A stretch of DNA of 64,000 nucleotides, taken from NCBI RefSeq assembly GCF_943734655.1, contig NC_071354.1, positions 144,684,642 to 144,748,641 on the forward strand, given 5' to 3'. Position numbers and translations under genes: made by a program. Under the pieces are notes generated by a model. It did no database searches and was not told where the DNA came from. It saw only the letters and a program-made list of their open reading frames with translations. Below are positions 1 to 11,260 of the stretch, piece after piece; positions within the stretch are counted from its first letter, which is position 1, and every line of letters starts with the position of its first letter. The stretch comes from Sabethes cyaneus. Taxonomy: Eukaryota > Arthropoda > Insecta > Diptera > Culicidae.

Positions 1-1425
1 TTTACCGCGATTTTTTCATTTAAACACTTTTATTTTTATTCAGGTACCACATTTACTGCAGTGCAAGTTTATTCAAGTTTACTATTTCATTGAAACCGCG
101 TGCTAATTAATCGATCGTTCTCAAACATACATTTGCAGGCGAACAAGATGATATTAATTGCTCTCTCAGATCTTGATTCCTGACCAGTGTCGATCAACTA
201 TTTGTAATTGATATGTTGTTCACAGTACATGTAACGTTGGGAAATACGGATCAAGACTGCACAATTTGTCAACTTGAATATGCTATTCGAAATAGTCACT
301 TACTTGAGAATCAAACCAAGAAACAAGATTCAAATTAGTGTTAATAGCCATCACTTGCGAATGCACGCAAATGCAAATGAAGTTATGCAAATGCAATGAT
401 CTGAATAGATTTTCTGCCCTCAAAATCATCATATCATTCATCCCCAGGTCTGCGCGGTGAGCTATGTCAAGAAATTAAACACCTCCGATAACCGCAAATG
501 CTAGACAACTCTGCCGGCCACTAACCGCAGTATGTGCCACTTTCTGAGAGACTTACCATATGTAACTGGAGATGTGAACAAAAAAAAACAAGTTATCCCT
601 AGCAAATTCCATGAAACATGCCGAACGTCGGCAACATTGCACTGATTAGCGATTGACACACATTAATCATGCACCTTCATTTAAGAGCGCACCACCCGAG
701 AACCACCCAATTAGATACTGTAGAAAAAGAAAGAAAACATCTTATCAAAGCACGAACGGCAACCTGTTAAAGCAGCTCCAGCGACGTTTATCGGCGGCAC
801 GAGCCGAGGGCAACATTGTTGTACCTAGTCAAGTAATCGATTACCATTTTACTAGCTAACGTTGCATTGATTCTACAAGTATATGCACTTCACAACAATT
901 AGCCGAGAAAATTAAGGATGTATTAGTCTAAAATAATTAAGAATAATTCACCGTGAAATATTTACATAAACAAGATATTTAATGTTTCCTGCAGTATCTT
1001 TTGCACAACACGGATTTTGAAATTATCTAATGCGTTAACAACGACCAGAAAAATAGAAACAAGAAAAATTAAATCTAGGGCTTTTCGTTTAATAAACATG
1101 CAGCGTTTGGAGTGGAAGGTGTTATAAATTTTCTTTTTCTATCTGTGGGAGGATACATTTCCCCTATAACTGGACACTACAACATTGCCGAATGCATACG
1201 CCCCCAGGTTACTCGAATTGCTATCCACCAGTCGGCAGTATCAGCCGTTTCATTAGCAACTCGTTGAAAACACACATCCAAAGATTGCATGATGTACCAC
1301 GAAATTCACTCATTCGGCATCCTCGTTACAAGTGCGACCCACTACAGTCCGACGTTTTTTGTTCTCCCGGCTTCCATGGTCCATGCGCTTGGGCCCCACT
1401 CAATCTTCCAGTTTGCCGCCCAGAA
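1..1425. other. Intergenic, no supported gene
   Basis: I see no gene, RNA or clear repeat in this AT-rich stretch. A 68-codon open frame at 653-859 is basic and lysine/arginine rich, but it has no recognisable domain and no supporting splice or promoter signal, so I do not call it. Confidence 0.5.
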
Positions 1426-1426
1426 C

Positions 1427-2070
1427 TTACTTACTTACTTAGGTGGCTTGCCGTCCTAAGACAAAGCCTGCTGAATAATGTTTCTCCATATAACTCGGTT
1501 GAGGACTTGAGGGTTGAGGGTCCAATTCCTAGGGCACCGAGTACTCTCCGCCAGATCTCGCTTCACCTAGTCTAACCACCTTGCTCGCAGCGCGCCGCCC
1601 AGAACAGATCAATGAAACTCGCCGATAGATCTTTTTCAACGCCACAAATTCATAACGGTAAAACACGACCGGGAGAACTAGCGACTTGCTGAACTTTTCC
1701 GATATCCTCAAGCAGCACTTTACATCATCAATCGTGGTTTAATCAGTCTTATCAGCTTCCTAGGAAAGCCGTTTTTGTTCATTATGTTCCAAAGCCTCTT
1801 CCCGGCAGTATCAGAGGCGACTTAAAAATCAATTAGGTGGTGTGTACTGAGTTGGTATTCGCGAAACTTTTTGAAGATCGGCCACAACACAAAGATTTGG
1901 GCCGCTGTCGATCGTCCGTGCACAAAGCCGGCTTGATTAATTTCCACAAATCTACTTGGTAGCGTCGATAGCAGTTCGTAGACGGTGTTGAGAACGGCGA
2001 TTGCTCGATAGTTCTCTTCGTACATTCTAAATTGGCGTCCTTTTTGTAAAAAGCAATGCAAAGCCTAGGT
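1427..2070 (-). pseudogene. RTE-type non-LTR retrotransposon fragment, 3' end with AAGT tail
   Basis: Read on the minus strand, 2061-1822 encodes the fingers/palm part of a non-LTR reverse transcriptase: an ENYRAIAVLNTVYELLS block, a QAGFVHGRST block and a THHLIDF block just before the first catalytic Asp. Stops and frameshifts follow. Near 1590-1440 the C-terminal ARWLD..KRDL and PRNW blocks of the same protein type are recognisable. The copy ends in a short run of AAGT units (ACTTACTTACTT on the plus strand, 1427-1441), like the microsatellite-type tails of RTE elements. No intact frame remains. The RTE assignment is from motif memory. Confidence 0.7.
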
Positions 2071-2082
2071 ACTATATTCCGT

Positions 2083-2262
2083 TATCAAAACTTGACCTTC
2101 TATTTTTTATACGACAGACTTTGCAGACAGCTGTTAGAGTACAGGAGAATTGCGGGGCTAGTGCTACGATTCTATTGACTTTAACAACCTCTCCAGGTTG
2201 AGAATTTAACTACGACGATTGGTTTGTTAGACCAGCGTACTTCGAGACCATCTGGGAGGCGT
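2083..2262 (-). repeat. tRNA-derived SINE, copy a (degenerate)
   Basis: The body of this copy (GACTTTGCAGACAGCTG, then a GCGGGGCTAGTGCTA block) matches the body of the copy at 2299-2511 in reverse orientation. The head near 2262 keeps the GGTCTAACAA anticodon-arm-like block, but its B box is damaged. It is arranged head-to-head with the next SINE, making an imperfect inverted repeat. Confidence 0.65.
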
Positions 2263-2298
2263 CTTTTTTGTACATTACACCCTCCTTCCATTCCTCGG

Positions 2299-2515
2299 CC
2301 CGCCCAGTTAGCTCCGGGGTACAATGCTGGTCTACCAAGCCAGTCGTTATAGGTTCGAATCTCGACTAGGCGGTGCCGCTGTTGAGTCAATAGGATCTTT
2401 ACACTAGCCCCGTAGTTTTCCTGTATTCGGATAACCGGCTGCGAAGTCTGTCGATAAAGAAGGGTCAAGTTCTTCTGAACGTTTATACTCATGGCTTTGC
2501 TTTGCTTTTCCATTC
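2299..2515 (+). repeat. tRNA-derived SINE, copy b
   Basis: The head begins near CGCCCAGTTAGCTCCGGGG (A-box-like TAGCTCCGGGG) and carries a clear B box, GGTTCGAATCTCG, near 2351. The spacing suits a pol III tRNA-type promoter. The body follows (CTAGCCCCGTAGTTTTCC, then GCGAAGTCTGTCGATAAAG), and the tail ends in GCTTTGCTTTTCC. Related copies lie at 2083-2262, 17053-17175, 35215-35275 (tail only) and split across 48345-48457 plus 59326-59419. The family resembles tRNA-related mosquito SINEs such as Feilai, but I cannot confirm the name. Confidence 0.75.
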
Positions 2516-3069
2516 CTCGGATAGCTTTTCTGTTTCTCAGAACCTGACTTTCAACCAGCACAGACAAGTTGCCAACCTATTCGGACCCATCTTGAAAAGC
2601 CCTGCTGCGTTGCCATCTTTTCCAGCTGCCATGTTTTTCTTGAACGGCCTAATGGCGTCGATCACTTCTCTAAGGATTCTGCATATTTTCTGCTATATTG
2701 TTATGCTACGGCCATTCAGATACTCATTACAGTGCTGCTTTTACCTAAAGATCACCTCACGTTCATCCGTCACGACTCCTCCATCTTTTTTTTTTAACAC
2801 GCTTCGGCTAGGCACAAAGCCTTTGGGAGATACCCATTCCAATTTTTGTTTGCATTTTTCGTCTGGTATTCTTCGTTCCATCACAACAAGTTAATGTACC
2901 CAATAGTCACCTTTCACTGCGCTGTTGATCGCTCCATTAACACATTCCCAGAGTCTTCGAGAAACGTTTCAAGTAACTATTCTTTCTATAGCAGCGCTGC
3001 TTGGAGGTTTTTGCGCATACTCAGTAGCGAGTACAGATGGCAGGAGAAAGGACTAAAAAACTATTTTGC

Positions 3070-4260
3070 CAGTCGAGAGCCGGGTGGCTTCTGCCAAATC
3101 AAGAATTCCTCTCCACTCACTGTACTCGGTCGTGAGCTACACGTCGCTAATATTTTGCGCGTTTCGCCACACGCAAGTCGGTTTCAACCTGATCGAGTCA
3201 TCTAGCACGCGCTATTCCTGGTACCGATAAGATTCTTGAACGACGTGATCCGTCCACCGTAGTCTCCCAACTTCCGCCAGGTGTACGATGGGAATCTCTC
3301 GAAGCAGTGCCTGCAACTCGTGGTTTATACGCCTACGCCACTCTCCGCTATGCGTTTGTATTCCACCAAAAATAATCGGCAACGCCTTTCATTCAAATTC
3401 GGCAAGTAGACGTATTTCTTCCATAAGCAAAATTACTCACTCAAGTCCGTACAGCACTACTGGTCTGATTAGCGTTTTGGGGGGGTCGGTAGCCGTAAGG
3501 TTATCGAGCCTGCTTTGACAAGCGAATGGCCGTGGGTACGAATCTCAGTAGAATCAGGCCATTCGATGTCAAAGTGACTTTAGCATGGGTTTATTCTCAG
3601 GCCCCTCATCAGCCTTCCTTCATGCTGAGTTCTACATTATCGCGAAGACGCTTCTTATGGTTAGTATACTGGTATGAGGACCTATTGAGGTAATGGTTTT
3701 GAACCTCATGAGGACTTACCAGTTCTAACTATAACGAGGCGAAACAATCCTAGGAGTTGGCTACTCTTGCTAAAGAGCGTTCCGCTCGTTTCGATGCCCG
3801 CTCGCCGGGTCACACCTTCTATAGCGATATTGAATAATATACAGGACAGTCCATCCCCTTGCCGCAACCCTCTGCGCGATTCTAAAGGACTTTAGAGTAC
3901 CCAGAAACGCGAAGGTAGCACATCACTCAGATCACTCAGGTCACTCAGGTAGCAGATTCGCTTTCGCGTTCAACTGTACCGTACGCTACCCTGAAATCCA
4001 CGAAGATGTGATGCATGGGCACGATGTACTTCCGACATTTCTGGAGGATTTGTCGGAGAGTAAAAATTTTATCCGCAGTACCACGGGCCTCCATAAAGCC
4101 CGATTGATAATGACCTATGAATTTTCTTGCTATTGATAGACGACGCAACAAAATCTGAGAGAGCACCTTGTAGGCGGCGTTGACCAGCGTAATGCCGCGG
4201 TAATTACAGTAATCTAGCCGATCACCCTTTTTTAATACGGACAAACCACGCCATCAACTC
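3070..4260 (-). pseudogene. RTE-type retrotransposon fragment, split by a SINE
   Basis: Minus-strand 4244-3945 encodes a reverse transcriptase block: a KKGDRLDYCNYRGITLVN motif, a YQSGFMEARGTADKIFTLRQ motif and a HHIFVDF motif with the first catalytic Asp. The following RLRQGDGL-like block (near 3865) is broken. Fragment 3480-3070 matches the C-terminal part of the copy at 30957-31380, including the H-A-R-W-L-D-type region. Between the two parts lies a different SINE (3482-3765), and about 300 bp of element found in the other copy is missing. Dead copy. Confidence 0.7.
3482..3765 (+). repeat. Second tRNA-derived SINE family inserted in an RTE copy
   Basis: The head has an A-box-like TAGCCGTAAGG near 3489 and a B-box-like GGTACGAATCTCAG near 3537, about 48 bp apart. 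The body block GCATGGGTTTATTCTCAGG with the following CTTCCTTCATGCTGA block recurs in reverse orientation at 38265-38330. The copy interrupts the RTE fragment at 3070-4260. The 3' end is approximate. Confidence 0.55.
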
Positions 4261-4319
4261 CTCCGGTAGTTTTTCCTCCTACTAAATTCTTTAAACTATC
4301 CACTGTCAAGTGCCGTGTT

Positions 4320-5300
4320 TAGCGTATCTTGGCCATTTTTATATTTTTTTACGTCTTGCGACCAGCATGGAAGCATGGTAGAGTGTCGCTCCAAAAAATC
4401 AAAAAATGCGAGCGTCACGAAAAACTGATAGGTTTTCAGCGCTTCCCGACCGATTTCGAATATATTTGCACTAATGGATCGGAAATCTTCTACGCATCGA
4501 CTCCAATAAAGAATACTATTACATTCAAGGTATGCCTTATTGATAAATTGAAAATAACGAAACACGTTTCATCGGGGGCGTTGATGTTGAGCGAAAAAAA
4601 ACTGACAAAATAACCTGAAACGCTGGTGTCTCAGGTGGAAGGTCGAAGAAACTTATTTATTTATTTATTTACTATTTGATGGGGCTTTCAACCGGTGATT
4701 GGTTCGCCCCAAGTCGAAGAAACATTACGACGAATAAACATAGGCCAATTTGATGTCTGTGTTAGGAAAGTGCTCAAGAAAAAGTGACAGAACTTCCTCG
4801 TCCCAACAGGTCGAATATCCTTTACGATGAATAAACCTATACCAAGTCTCTGCTTAGAAAGCACACCAGAAAAACTAACAAAAACCCTCGCCCAGGCAGA
4901 TCGAAGATTTTTACGCACGCCGATTAAATTTAAGCTATTTTGATATTTGTATCGAGGATCTGTGCATCACCGTTCTAGTGTTCGGTTGGAATATGAATAT
5001 GCAGCGTTGCCAACCGGTTTTTACGAAAATCTGGAAAACGAGAATAAAAGTGTCTGGAAAAGTCTGGCTGCCATTTGCTCCAATGGAAGACAATATATGG
5101 AAAACGTCTTTTTTTGTCTTATTAGGCATCAAAAAGTCTGGAAAATCCAGACAAATCTGGAAGGTTGGCAACGCTGCTCTATATGCATGAGCATGTGTTG
5201 TATTGTGTTGTAGCAAGGATGTGCTATGCTACTGATAAAAAAGGGATCGAATTGGTAAAATCTCTTCAACGTGAGGGAAGGAATGGTAATAGGGTAAGGA
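4320..5300 (+). repeat. Degenerate dispersed repeat, copy 1
   Basis: Several blocks match 61030-61550 in the same order: a CCAAAAAATC start, GATGTCTGTGTTAGGAAA near 4752 against GATATCTGTGTTGGAAAA near 61246, GTGTTCGGTTGGAATATGAA against GTGTTCGGTTATAATATGA, and GAATTGGTAAAATCTCTTCA against GAATTGGTAAAATCCCTTCA. A further shared block follows at 6570-6640 and 61555-61625. Its identity is unknown. Short open frames here (including 4688-4918 on the minus strand) are not convincing as protein. A short inverted-repeat element sits inside it at 5001-5177. Confidence 0.5.
5001..5177. mobile_element. Short MITE-like element with 15-bp terminal inverted repeats
   Basis: GCAGCGTTGCCAACC at 5001-5015 is inverted exactly as GGTTGGCAACGCTGC at 5163-5177. 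The interior has repeated GTCTGGAAAA-type words and no gene. I could not identify a matching target-site duplication, so its superfamily is left open. Confidence 0.6.
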
Positions 5301-8047
5301 ACGAGTTAAGCAGTGTCACCTATTTTAATCAGTTGAACATAAATGAGCCGAAAATGCACTTTTTTATTCATATTTTCAAAATCTTTTGATAGGATCATCT
5401 TCACAAATCACTTAACCAGACATTTGATTCACACAAACACAATTTATTGGGTTTCCGACAAGAAATATGAAGAATTAAAAATTGTTGTCCAAAAACGTAC
5501 ATTTTTCAGCTGCTGAAGGCAATCGCCACCTCGCTACTAACGAATCCATCACATTTTTCAGCACTGATTACAACCACTCTAAAAGTCAAGCACTCAATTG
5601 TTACATACCATATTATTCACACATTTTTTTCTATTATCTAAGGCTTTGTCACTAGCCAAAAGTTTTATTTTCTAACAAAACTGAAAACAAATTCTGAATT
5701 GACGGAACCTGTTCACCAGTAGCAGCAGCTGCAGCACAACTGATGAACTATCGTGTTACCAAGACACTGTTTCGGTTCTGGAAATAAGAATTTTAAGTTT
5801 GAAATTAACTGAAACCTTCTATGGTGAAAACGTGGTTCAATACTTTCAAGAGAAATGTATGTTCATAATTAATTTTTCTTTATTAAAAATAACACAAAAG
5901 ACAGCTTTTTCAATAATTTTCGAAGATTTTCTCAGCGATTTAATAAAGCAACGATGTGTTTCAATGTTATTTGACAACACTGTTCTGAGTCGGATCGTTT
6001 GTACTGCTATATGTTTATCTCTTTTGTTCTCCCACCATCCTTATGAACAGCGAGTGAGACGTCAAACTCGCAGTTTCCCATAAGAACACCAGAGAATAAA
6101 AGAGACGACGAATACCGTTTGCCGAGCGGTGCGGTGAGTGTATGCCCCGATAAACAATTTAGACAGATGGCATTTTACGCATCTATGCCGATACGCTATG
6201 CCGATTACGCATCAGATGCCGATTAGTAGGTCGCGGATAGGAACGCGAACTTACTGAATAGGGGGAAAAGTTCGAGGGATTTTTTAAGGGGACGTAAAAA
6301 AATTCAGATTTCAGGATTGCTTAAAAAAGCACCTTGCGGATGAAAATAGGTTCGGTCTTTTCAAAATTAGTTCCGCCGCTCCAACTTTTAAAGCGAAAAA
6401 TCAAAAGTTTAGCTCAACAATAGTGTCTTCCAATGGTAACAGCTTGAAGAACTAAAGATATCAAGAAGATTGGTATGCTGATATCCCCAACTTAGTCATC
6501 CCATCGCTTGTTATAAGGTCAAACAATCAGTGACCCGCTTAGACTGCTTAAAACTAGTTCTTTACCCTAGTAACAATCTTTGATTTCTGTAAGGTAACAA
6601 GATAGTGGTGGTTTTTTATTTTGTCAAATTGTTTCTAAATGCACATTTCGACCAGGGCAACTGTGATGTTTTCCCTTGGTTTGGTTTAAATATCTTTATG
6701 CATTAAAGCTCAAAAGTACGCAATTTAAATCTACAAATCCAATACATTTCTCTTTATGGGCAATGATTCGAAAAACAACAACTAAAGGCTTTTTCCCTGA
6801 TACTAGTGGGCTATAAACATCGAGTTTGTAAGACGTAAACAAGCAGTGTTTGATATCTTTTCTCTTCCCAAACAGAAGTTGAAGAAGGATGGAAATGTAA
6901 TTCGGGATGCTACAGAGATGACAAAAAACGGAACAAAATGGCTACTGGGGTTAATCAACACAGTCTCCAAACTATAATGAGTGGCATTTAAGAAAAGCTC
7001 GAGAATTCATCCAAACCCAATCAAAATAATATTTTCGCTATTTCTCCTTTATTTTGAATACTCATCATTTTTATTTGATTAACATGGTTCCGAAGAAGAC
7101 CCATTTTTGCGTCCAGATATAAAATGAGTCAAGCTTTACTTATAAAATGGTTTATGACTCACGCTAACCCTACCAGCAAGTAATAATAAACAAAATATAA
7201 TCTCTCGAATTCGTAGTACCTACTTTGTTGCGAAGTCTTCAAAAAGTATACACAAAAACAACTTTGTTACTAAATAGCCCTCCAATTGAGGTGCGAATAT
7301 GCTCGCGCCTAAGGCCTAAGTATGTGATACTTAGTGAATGTTCAATGGCTACCCGGATTTGACTGTGATACGTGCAGCTAACTGCATTCCCAAGCAGGCT
7401 ACATTTAATACAAGCTGACGCACAGCGACACCGGCTATAATTAAAAAGCTGCAACTTATCTAGTGCAGGGCTCTGCTTGGGGCAGTATTGAATTGAGAAC
7501 ACAGCTGAAAGTTTTTTACTGCCATCGATCGCTCAAGTTGTACCTGGTTCGAAAATATTCGAAAACTGAAACTACCTAATAATTAACGATGATTTTTGGG
7601 AACAATATACTATTTTATTTTTTTCCATTTCTTTGAAAGCGATAAATCCCCCGCAAATACTGAAATACCACCTTTGGAAACACAAGGGTCACCGACAGTT
7701 CTGCATTCCCTGAGGCCTTTACGTTCCGCTGCCATATCCAATCAATAGGCCAAAGTAGGCGTATAAGTATCAGGCGTTAAATCGATTCTCACATGCAACC
7801 ATTCACAATTCAAGCGATTTATGGCCTTTATGACCATCATCGAAGTACTTGTATAAAGTGTTTATTTTATTCTAGATCTCGCCTGCCTGAGATCCGGTAC
7901 TTGCGTGAGCCATGCGTCGCGTCACTCAGAATGGCATTGCAACAAGCTTACGATTCTGCATTCTGTCAACTCGCTGGTTCTGCAGCTAGAACATAGTACA
8001 AGTTTCGGGGAGTGTTTCGAAGGCGTAGAAACATAGTGCTGCACAGT
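5301..8047. other. Intergenic region upstream of the cuticular protein gene
   Basis: No convincing gene is visible. Blocks at about 6570-6650 match the dispersed repeat near 61555-61625. A TATAAGTA box near 7762 is followed 30 bp later by an ATG frame of 67 codons (7794-7996) that resembles nothing I know. It might be an upstream leader of the cuticular protein gene, but this is weak. Confidence 0.4.
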
Positions 8048-8128
8048 ATGGGAATGCAGATTCTGTTCCAATTTTTTTATTTTGTGAGTTTAGTTCTCAT
8101 ATTTGATACTTATTGCCCACCGGATAAG
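8048..8128 (+). CDS. Candidate signal-peptide exon of the cuticular protein gene
   Basis: An ATG at 8048 opens a 27-codon stretch with a strongly hydrophobic core (LFQFFYFVSLVLIF) followed by polar residues, as expected for a secreted cuticle protein. A GT at 8129 follows AAG and would join in phase 0 to the exon at 8603, giving a 474-bp intron. The donor (AAG/GTTTAA) is weak, and no other exon with a signal peptide is evident nearby. Placement is inference; the true first exon could be farther upstream. Confidence 0.35.
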
Positions 8129-8602
8129 GTTTAATGCCATATGCAAGTGTCAAGTGCAGCTGGCACATTCACTTGTTTTCCTTAAACTAGTGATTAGTTG
8201 ATTTTATTACCAGCTCGTTTGCCTGCAAAATAATTGCCTCACTAAATGTCAGCATGAAACGATCTAAAAGTAAAGTAAACTGATGAGAAAATTTGACAGG
8301 AACATGATTTCTGTTTTAATAGCTACACCGTCGACGAGCAATAAAATTTCAATTAAACTTCATTCGTCGAAAATTATATTACCGTACATCCTGCATCGAA
8401 CACGTAGTTATAAGAAATACAAGTTTAGTTTATCAAGACCACAGGAAGAAACACTTAACTTAGCTATGAAATATCATTAATTATTGCTAGAATACTGATA
8501 CCCTTGTCCAGTGCCAATATTATTTGAAAATCAATCATTAAGTTGTATCATATTTTTCTAACTTCGACTGTAACATAACATTTCAACCTTTTTCCCTTCC
8601 AG

Positions 8603-9661
8603 GCACATCCGTCGTACTCATTTAGCTACGGTGTAAAAGATCTACACAGCGGTGATGTAAAATCGCAGTGGGAAACTCGCGACGACGGAATTGTTAAAGG
8701 TCACTACAGTGTCGTGGAACCGGATGGGTCAATTCGCGAAGTAGATTACACGGCTGATTCTAAAACAGGATTCAATGCGGTACGTCGTAATAATATTGAT
8801 AACCTTTGTCCGTTTCATAGCTTAACAGTGATCTTTCATTCATTACAGGTTGTCAAAACTCATGGACCCAATGCTCATCCCGTCCAAAACGAACACGAAG
8901 AATATCGCTACGATGATCATCATTCTCAATCAAAGATAAACCACTTCAGTAAAAACCAGGATCACATCATTCTAAGTTCCGATGTTCCTCATCACGAGGA
9001 AGACATCGCCGAGCTGAGTGAGAAAAAACGGCCTACACCATCTCTATTAGAGTTGAAACCACACGTGAATTTTGACTCTGAATATAAGGGATACCGAGCA
9101 CCGTATAACAGTGGGAAAGAGCCATTCTTCTCAAAAGAATTTGATTTCTCCAAAGACAGCTTCAAACCTACCATTCGGATAGAGGAGGTAAAGGCTCCCG
9201 ATCTGTCCAAATTGAAGCCCATTTCACCATCCGTTGACTTCTCACAGCTCGGAGAAGCTGAGCTCAGTCCTTACTACACGCAGGACGCAGGACTATATCA
9301 ACCATTTGCTCAGTATAATAATAAAATTTCCCATCCCATCACGCTTCAAAAGGCCAAACTCAATGGAATTCGCCAATCGAGCAGCCCAAAGAAAAATCTT
9401 CTGAAACCTGCCGCTGTTCCGAATGTAAAACATTTTACCACGCCCAAAGTGTACCAATTCAAGGCCCGTGGAGGTCCCCCGAAGCCGGACTATTCCGCTT
9501 ACTTTGGACCACCTACGGGAGCGGCTAAGCGGAAGGCAAGAACCGGCCCAGTTCTGTTCCCTGCAACGGAACAGATGGTTGCTTCGAATAAAATTGTCCA
9601 GGCGATGGTCAACCAACAGCAGCACCGACGAATTCCAATCTATGCCAACCGATTTGCGTAG
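8603..9661 (+). CDS. RR-2 family cuticular protein, two exons
   Basis: Likely a structural chitin-binding protein of the exoskeleton. Exon 8603-8779 (59 codons, after a pyrimidine-rich TTTTTCCCTTCCAG acceptor) is almost entirely a Rebers-Riddiford RR-2 domain: SYSFSYGVKD, then KSQWETRDDGIVKGHYS, then VVEPDGSIREVDYTAD and GFNA. A GT-AG intron of 69 bp (8780-8848) follows. Exon 8849-9661 (270 codons plus TAG) completes the domain with VVKTHGP, then has a His/Glu-rich segment (HEEYRYDDHHS), a charged region with repeated F-[DS]-[FK]-style motifs (KEFDFSKDSF), and a Pro/Gln-rich C-terminus. The C-terminal extension is long for this family. The intron keeps frame and has no stop. The 5' exon with the signal peptide is uncertain. 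Strong call for family, moderate for exact ends. Confidence 0.88.
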   Translation, partial: AHPSYSFSYGVKDLHSGDVKSQWETRDDGIVKGHYSVVEPDGSIREVDYTADSKTGFNAVRRNNIDNLCPFHSLTVIFHSLQVVKTHGPNAHPVQNEHEEYRYDDHHSQSKINHFSKNQDHIILSSDVPHHEEDIAELSEKKRPTPSLLELKPHVNFDSEYKGYRAPYNSGKEPFFSKEFDFSKDSFKPTIRIEEVKAPDLSKLKPISPSVDFSQLGEAELSPYYTQDAGLYQPFAQYNNKISHPITLQKAKLNGIRQSSSPKKNLLKPAAVPNVKHFTTPKVYQFKARGGPPKPDYSAYFGPPTGAAKRKARTGPVLFPATEQMVASNKIVQAMVNQQQHRRIPIYANRFA

Positions 9662-9709
9662 TTGAATAGCCCTCGCGTCTCGTGATGTATTTCTTGTGCA
9701 ATATTACAT

Positions 9710-9715
9710 ATTAAA
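9710..9715 (+). terminator. Probable polyadenylation signal of the cuticular protein gene
   Basis: ATTAAA, the commonest variant of AATAAA, lies 49 bp after the stop codon at 9661. No canonical AATAAA is nearer. Confidence 0.5.
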
Positions 9716-9719
9716 CTGT

Positions 9720-10546
9720 TAGTTTATGGTATCTGATTCAACCAGTTACTTTATAATTAGGAAAATTTCCCAGGGGCACATCTCGGATGTGTTCTCTATA
9801 GCGCAATTGTTAAGCGATTATTTATGAACGTACTATTTGAATCTACTGATGTGATTGCTATGCAAATAATTTTTACGTACGTAGTGTTGCAATAGTTTGT
9901 AGATAGAATGTAAGTATAGTGCATTTCCAAAATCATATTATCACTAACAGTTTGCGATGGATTATTTATGTAGCGAATATCACATCACATAAAATCGGTA
10001 CAGGTAATTAATTAACTTTTTTTTTATTGTCAGACCAGCCCTACCACACCTTCAGCATTTCCAGTAAAAAGAACAGTGTATGATTCCTTATCCGATCCGG
10101 GCATGAACTTGCTTGCCGCTTGCATCTGCTAACACTACTAGTCATACAGCAATTGTTGGCACTGCGGTCTTATCCATGTTGAATATTCGCTTAAAAATTT
10201 TCATAACTGAGTCTCCCCCAAATGGGTATCTTTTATGAATCCTTCCCCTTTTGGTTACCATCTTTGTATCTATTTTATTTTTATCGGCTGCCAGTCTTAA
10301 TAAATCAGTACAGATTTTGTACTTTCTCCGACGTTTCGATTATATTTTGTAGTCTTTATCAAATCCTTGATAATGAATTTCACAGTCGACAAAACATACC
10401 CATCTTTGTATCTGTTTTTCTATAGAGTGCTTGGAATCCTACGTGAAACTGCTTCAAGAAACTACAGATGCTTCAAGAATCTAGAAGCCCTTCCAGCTCT
10501 AGGAATCCCAAATTGGAATGTGATTTTTATATTCAAAATCTTTATA
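9720..10546. other. Intergenic region
   Basis: Apart from runs of T near 10018-10026 I see nothing assignable. Open frames at 10222-10549 are AT-driven and lack domains. Confidence 0.5.
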
Positions 10547-11260
10547 TAGGGTTTATTTCTAATTCCCGTCGTAGTAAGTAAAGCCATTCTAATTTTCATT
10601 TACATTTACATTTATTCATTTACATTCTAATTTTCTTCATTTGTTGGATGGATTTAATGAATTCTCCAAAAGTTCTTGTGCTGATTTGACTAAAACACAC
10701 TTACCTTCCGATCCGTGAACTTTGAAATCACTGAAAAGCGATTATTAAAGCATATTAATGAAATTACGCAACTGACTTTATTTCTTAAATTCGTCGTACC
10801 GTTTTAAAATCCCTCCATCAAAATTTTTCATCGTCCGAACTAAAAATCACAATAATGTTCACAAAGCTAACGCGCATATATTTGTGTAGGACGGCATGAT
10901 TAATGTTATTCGGCAAAATTTCTGCAGGTCAGCCAAGTTTTCCTGGCTGTAGAATAACGACAATGCCTTGCATGAGTTATTTTCATTTATGAATGACGGA
11001 AATTAAAACGATTAATCGACATTTGCTTCTTAGTCGCACGAAAAAACGTAGGAAATTTGGCTGGTAGGACTTCTTTAATGATAAAAAGCATTTAAATAGA
11101 TCTCAGCTCACTTTGATTGACCGCGTATGACAGACAACAAACTAAAATATTAGGGAATAACTAGTTTTGCATTATGTGTCATAAAAATGCTGATATTTTT
11201 AATAATTTATGTTGGATAGGACGGGAATAGGCAATTACGACGAAGCAGCAACATACCCTA
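10547..11260. mobile_element. TA-flanked MITE-like element, copy 1
   Basis: The segment begins TA-GGGTTTATTTCTAATTCC and ends ...CATACCC-TA. The ends form a loose inverted repeat sharing GGGT, a TTC block and CGTCGTA. A second copy with the same ends lies at 42070-42743, with only scattered substitutions plus a 40-bp-scale insertion of ATTTAC words here near 10595-10640. It has no coding potential. TA flanks fit a Tc1/mariner-type non-autonomous element. Confidence 0.7.

Noticed and set aside
653..859. 68-codon basic frame
   Set aside because: No domain, no promoter or splice support; length is within chance expectation.
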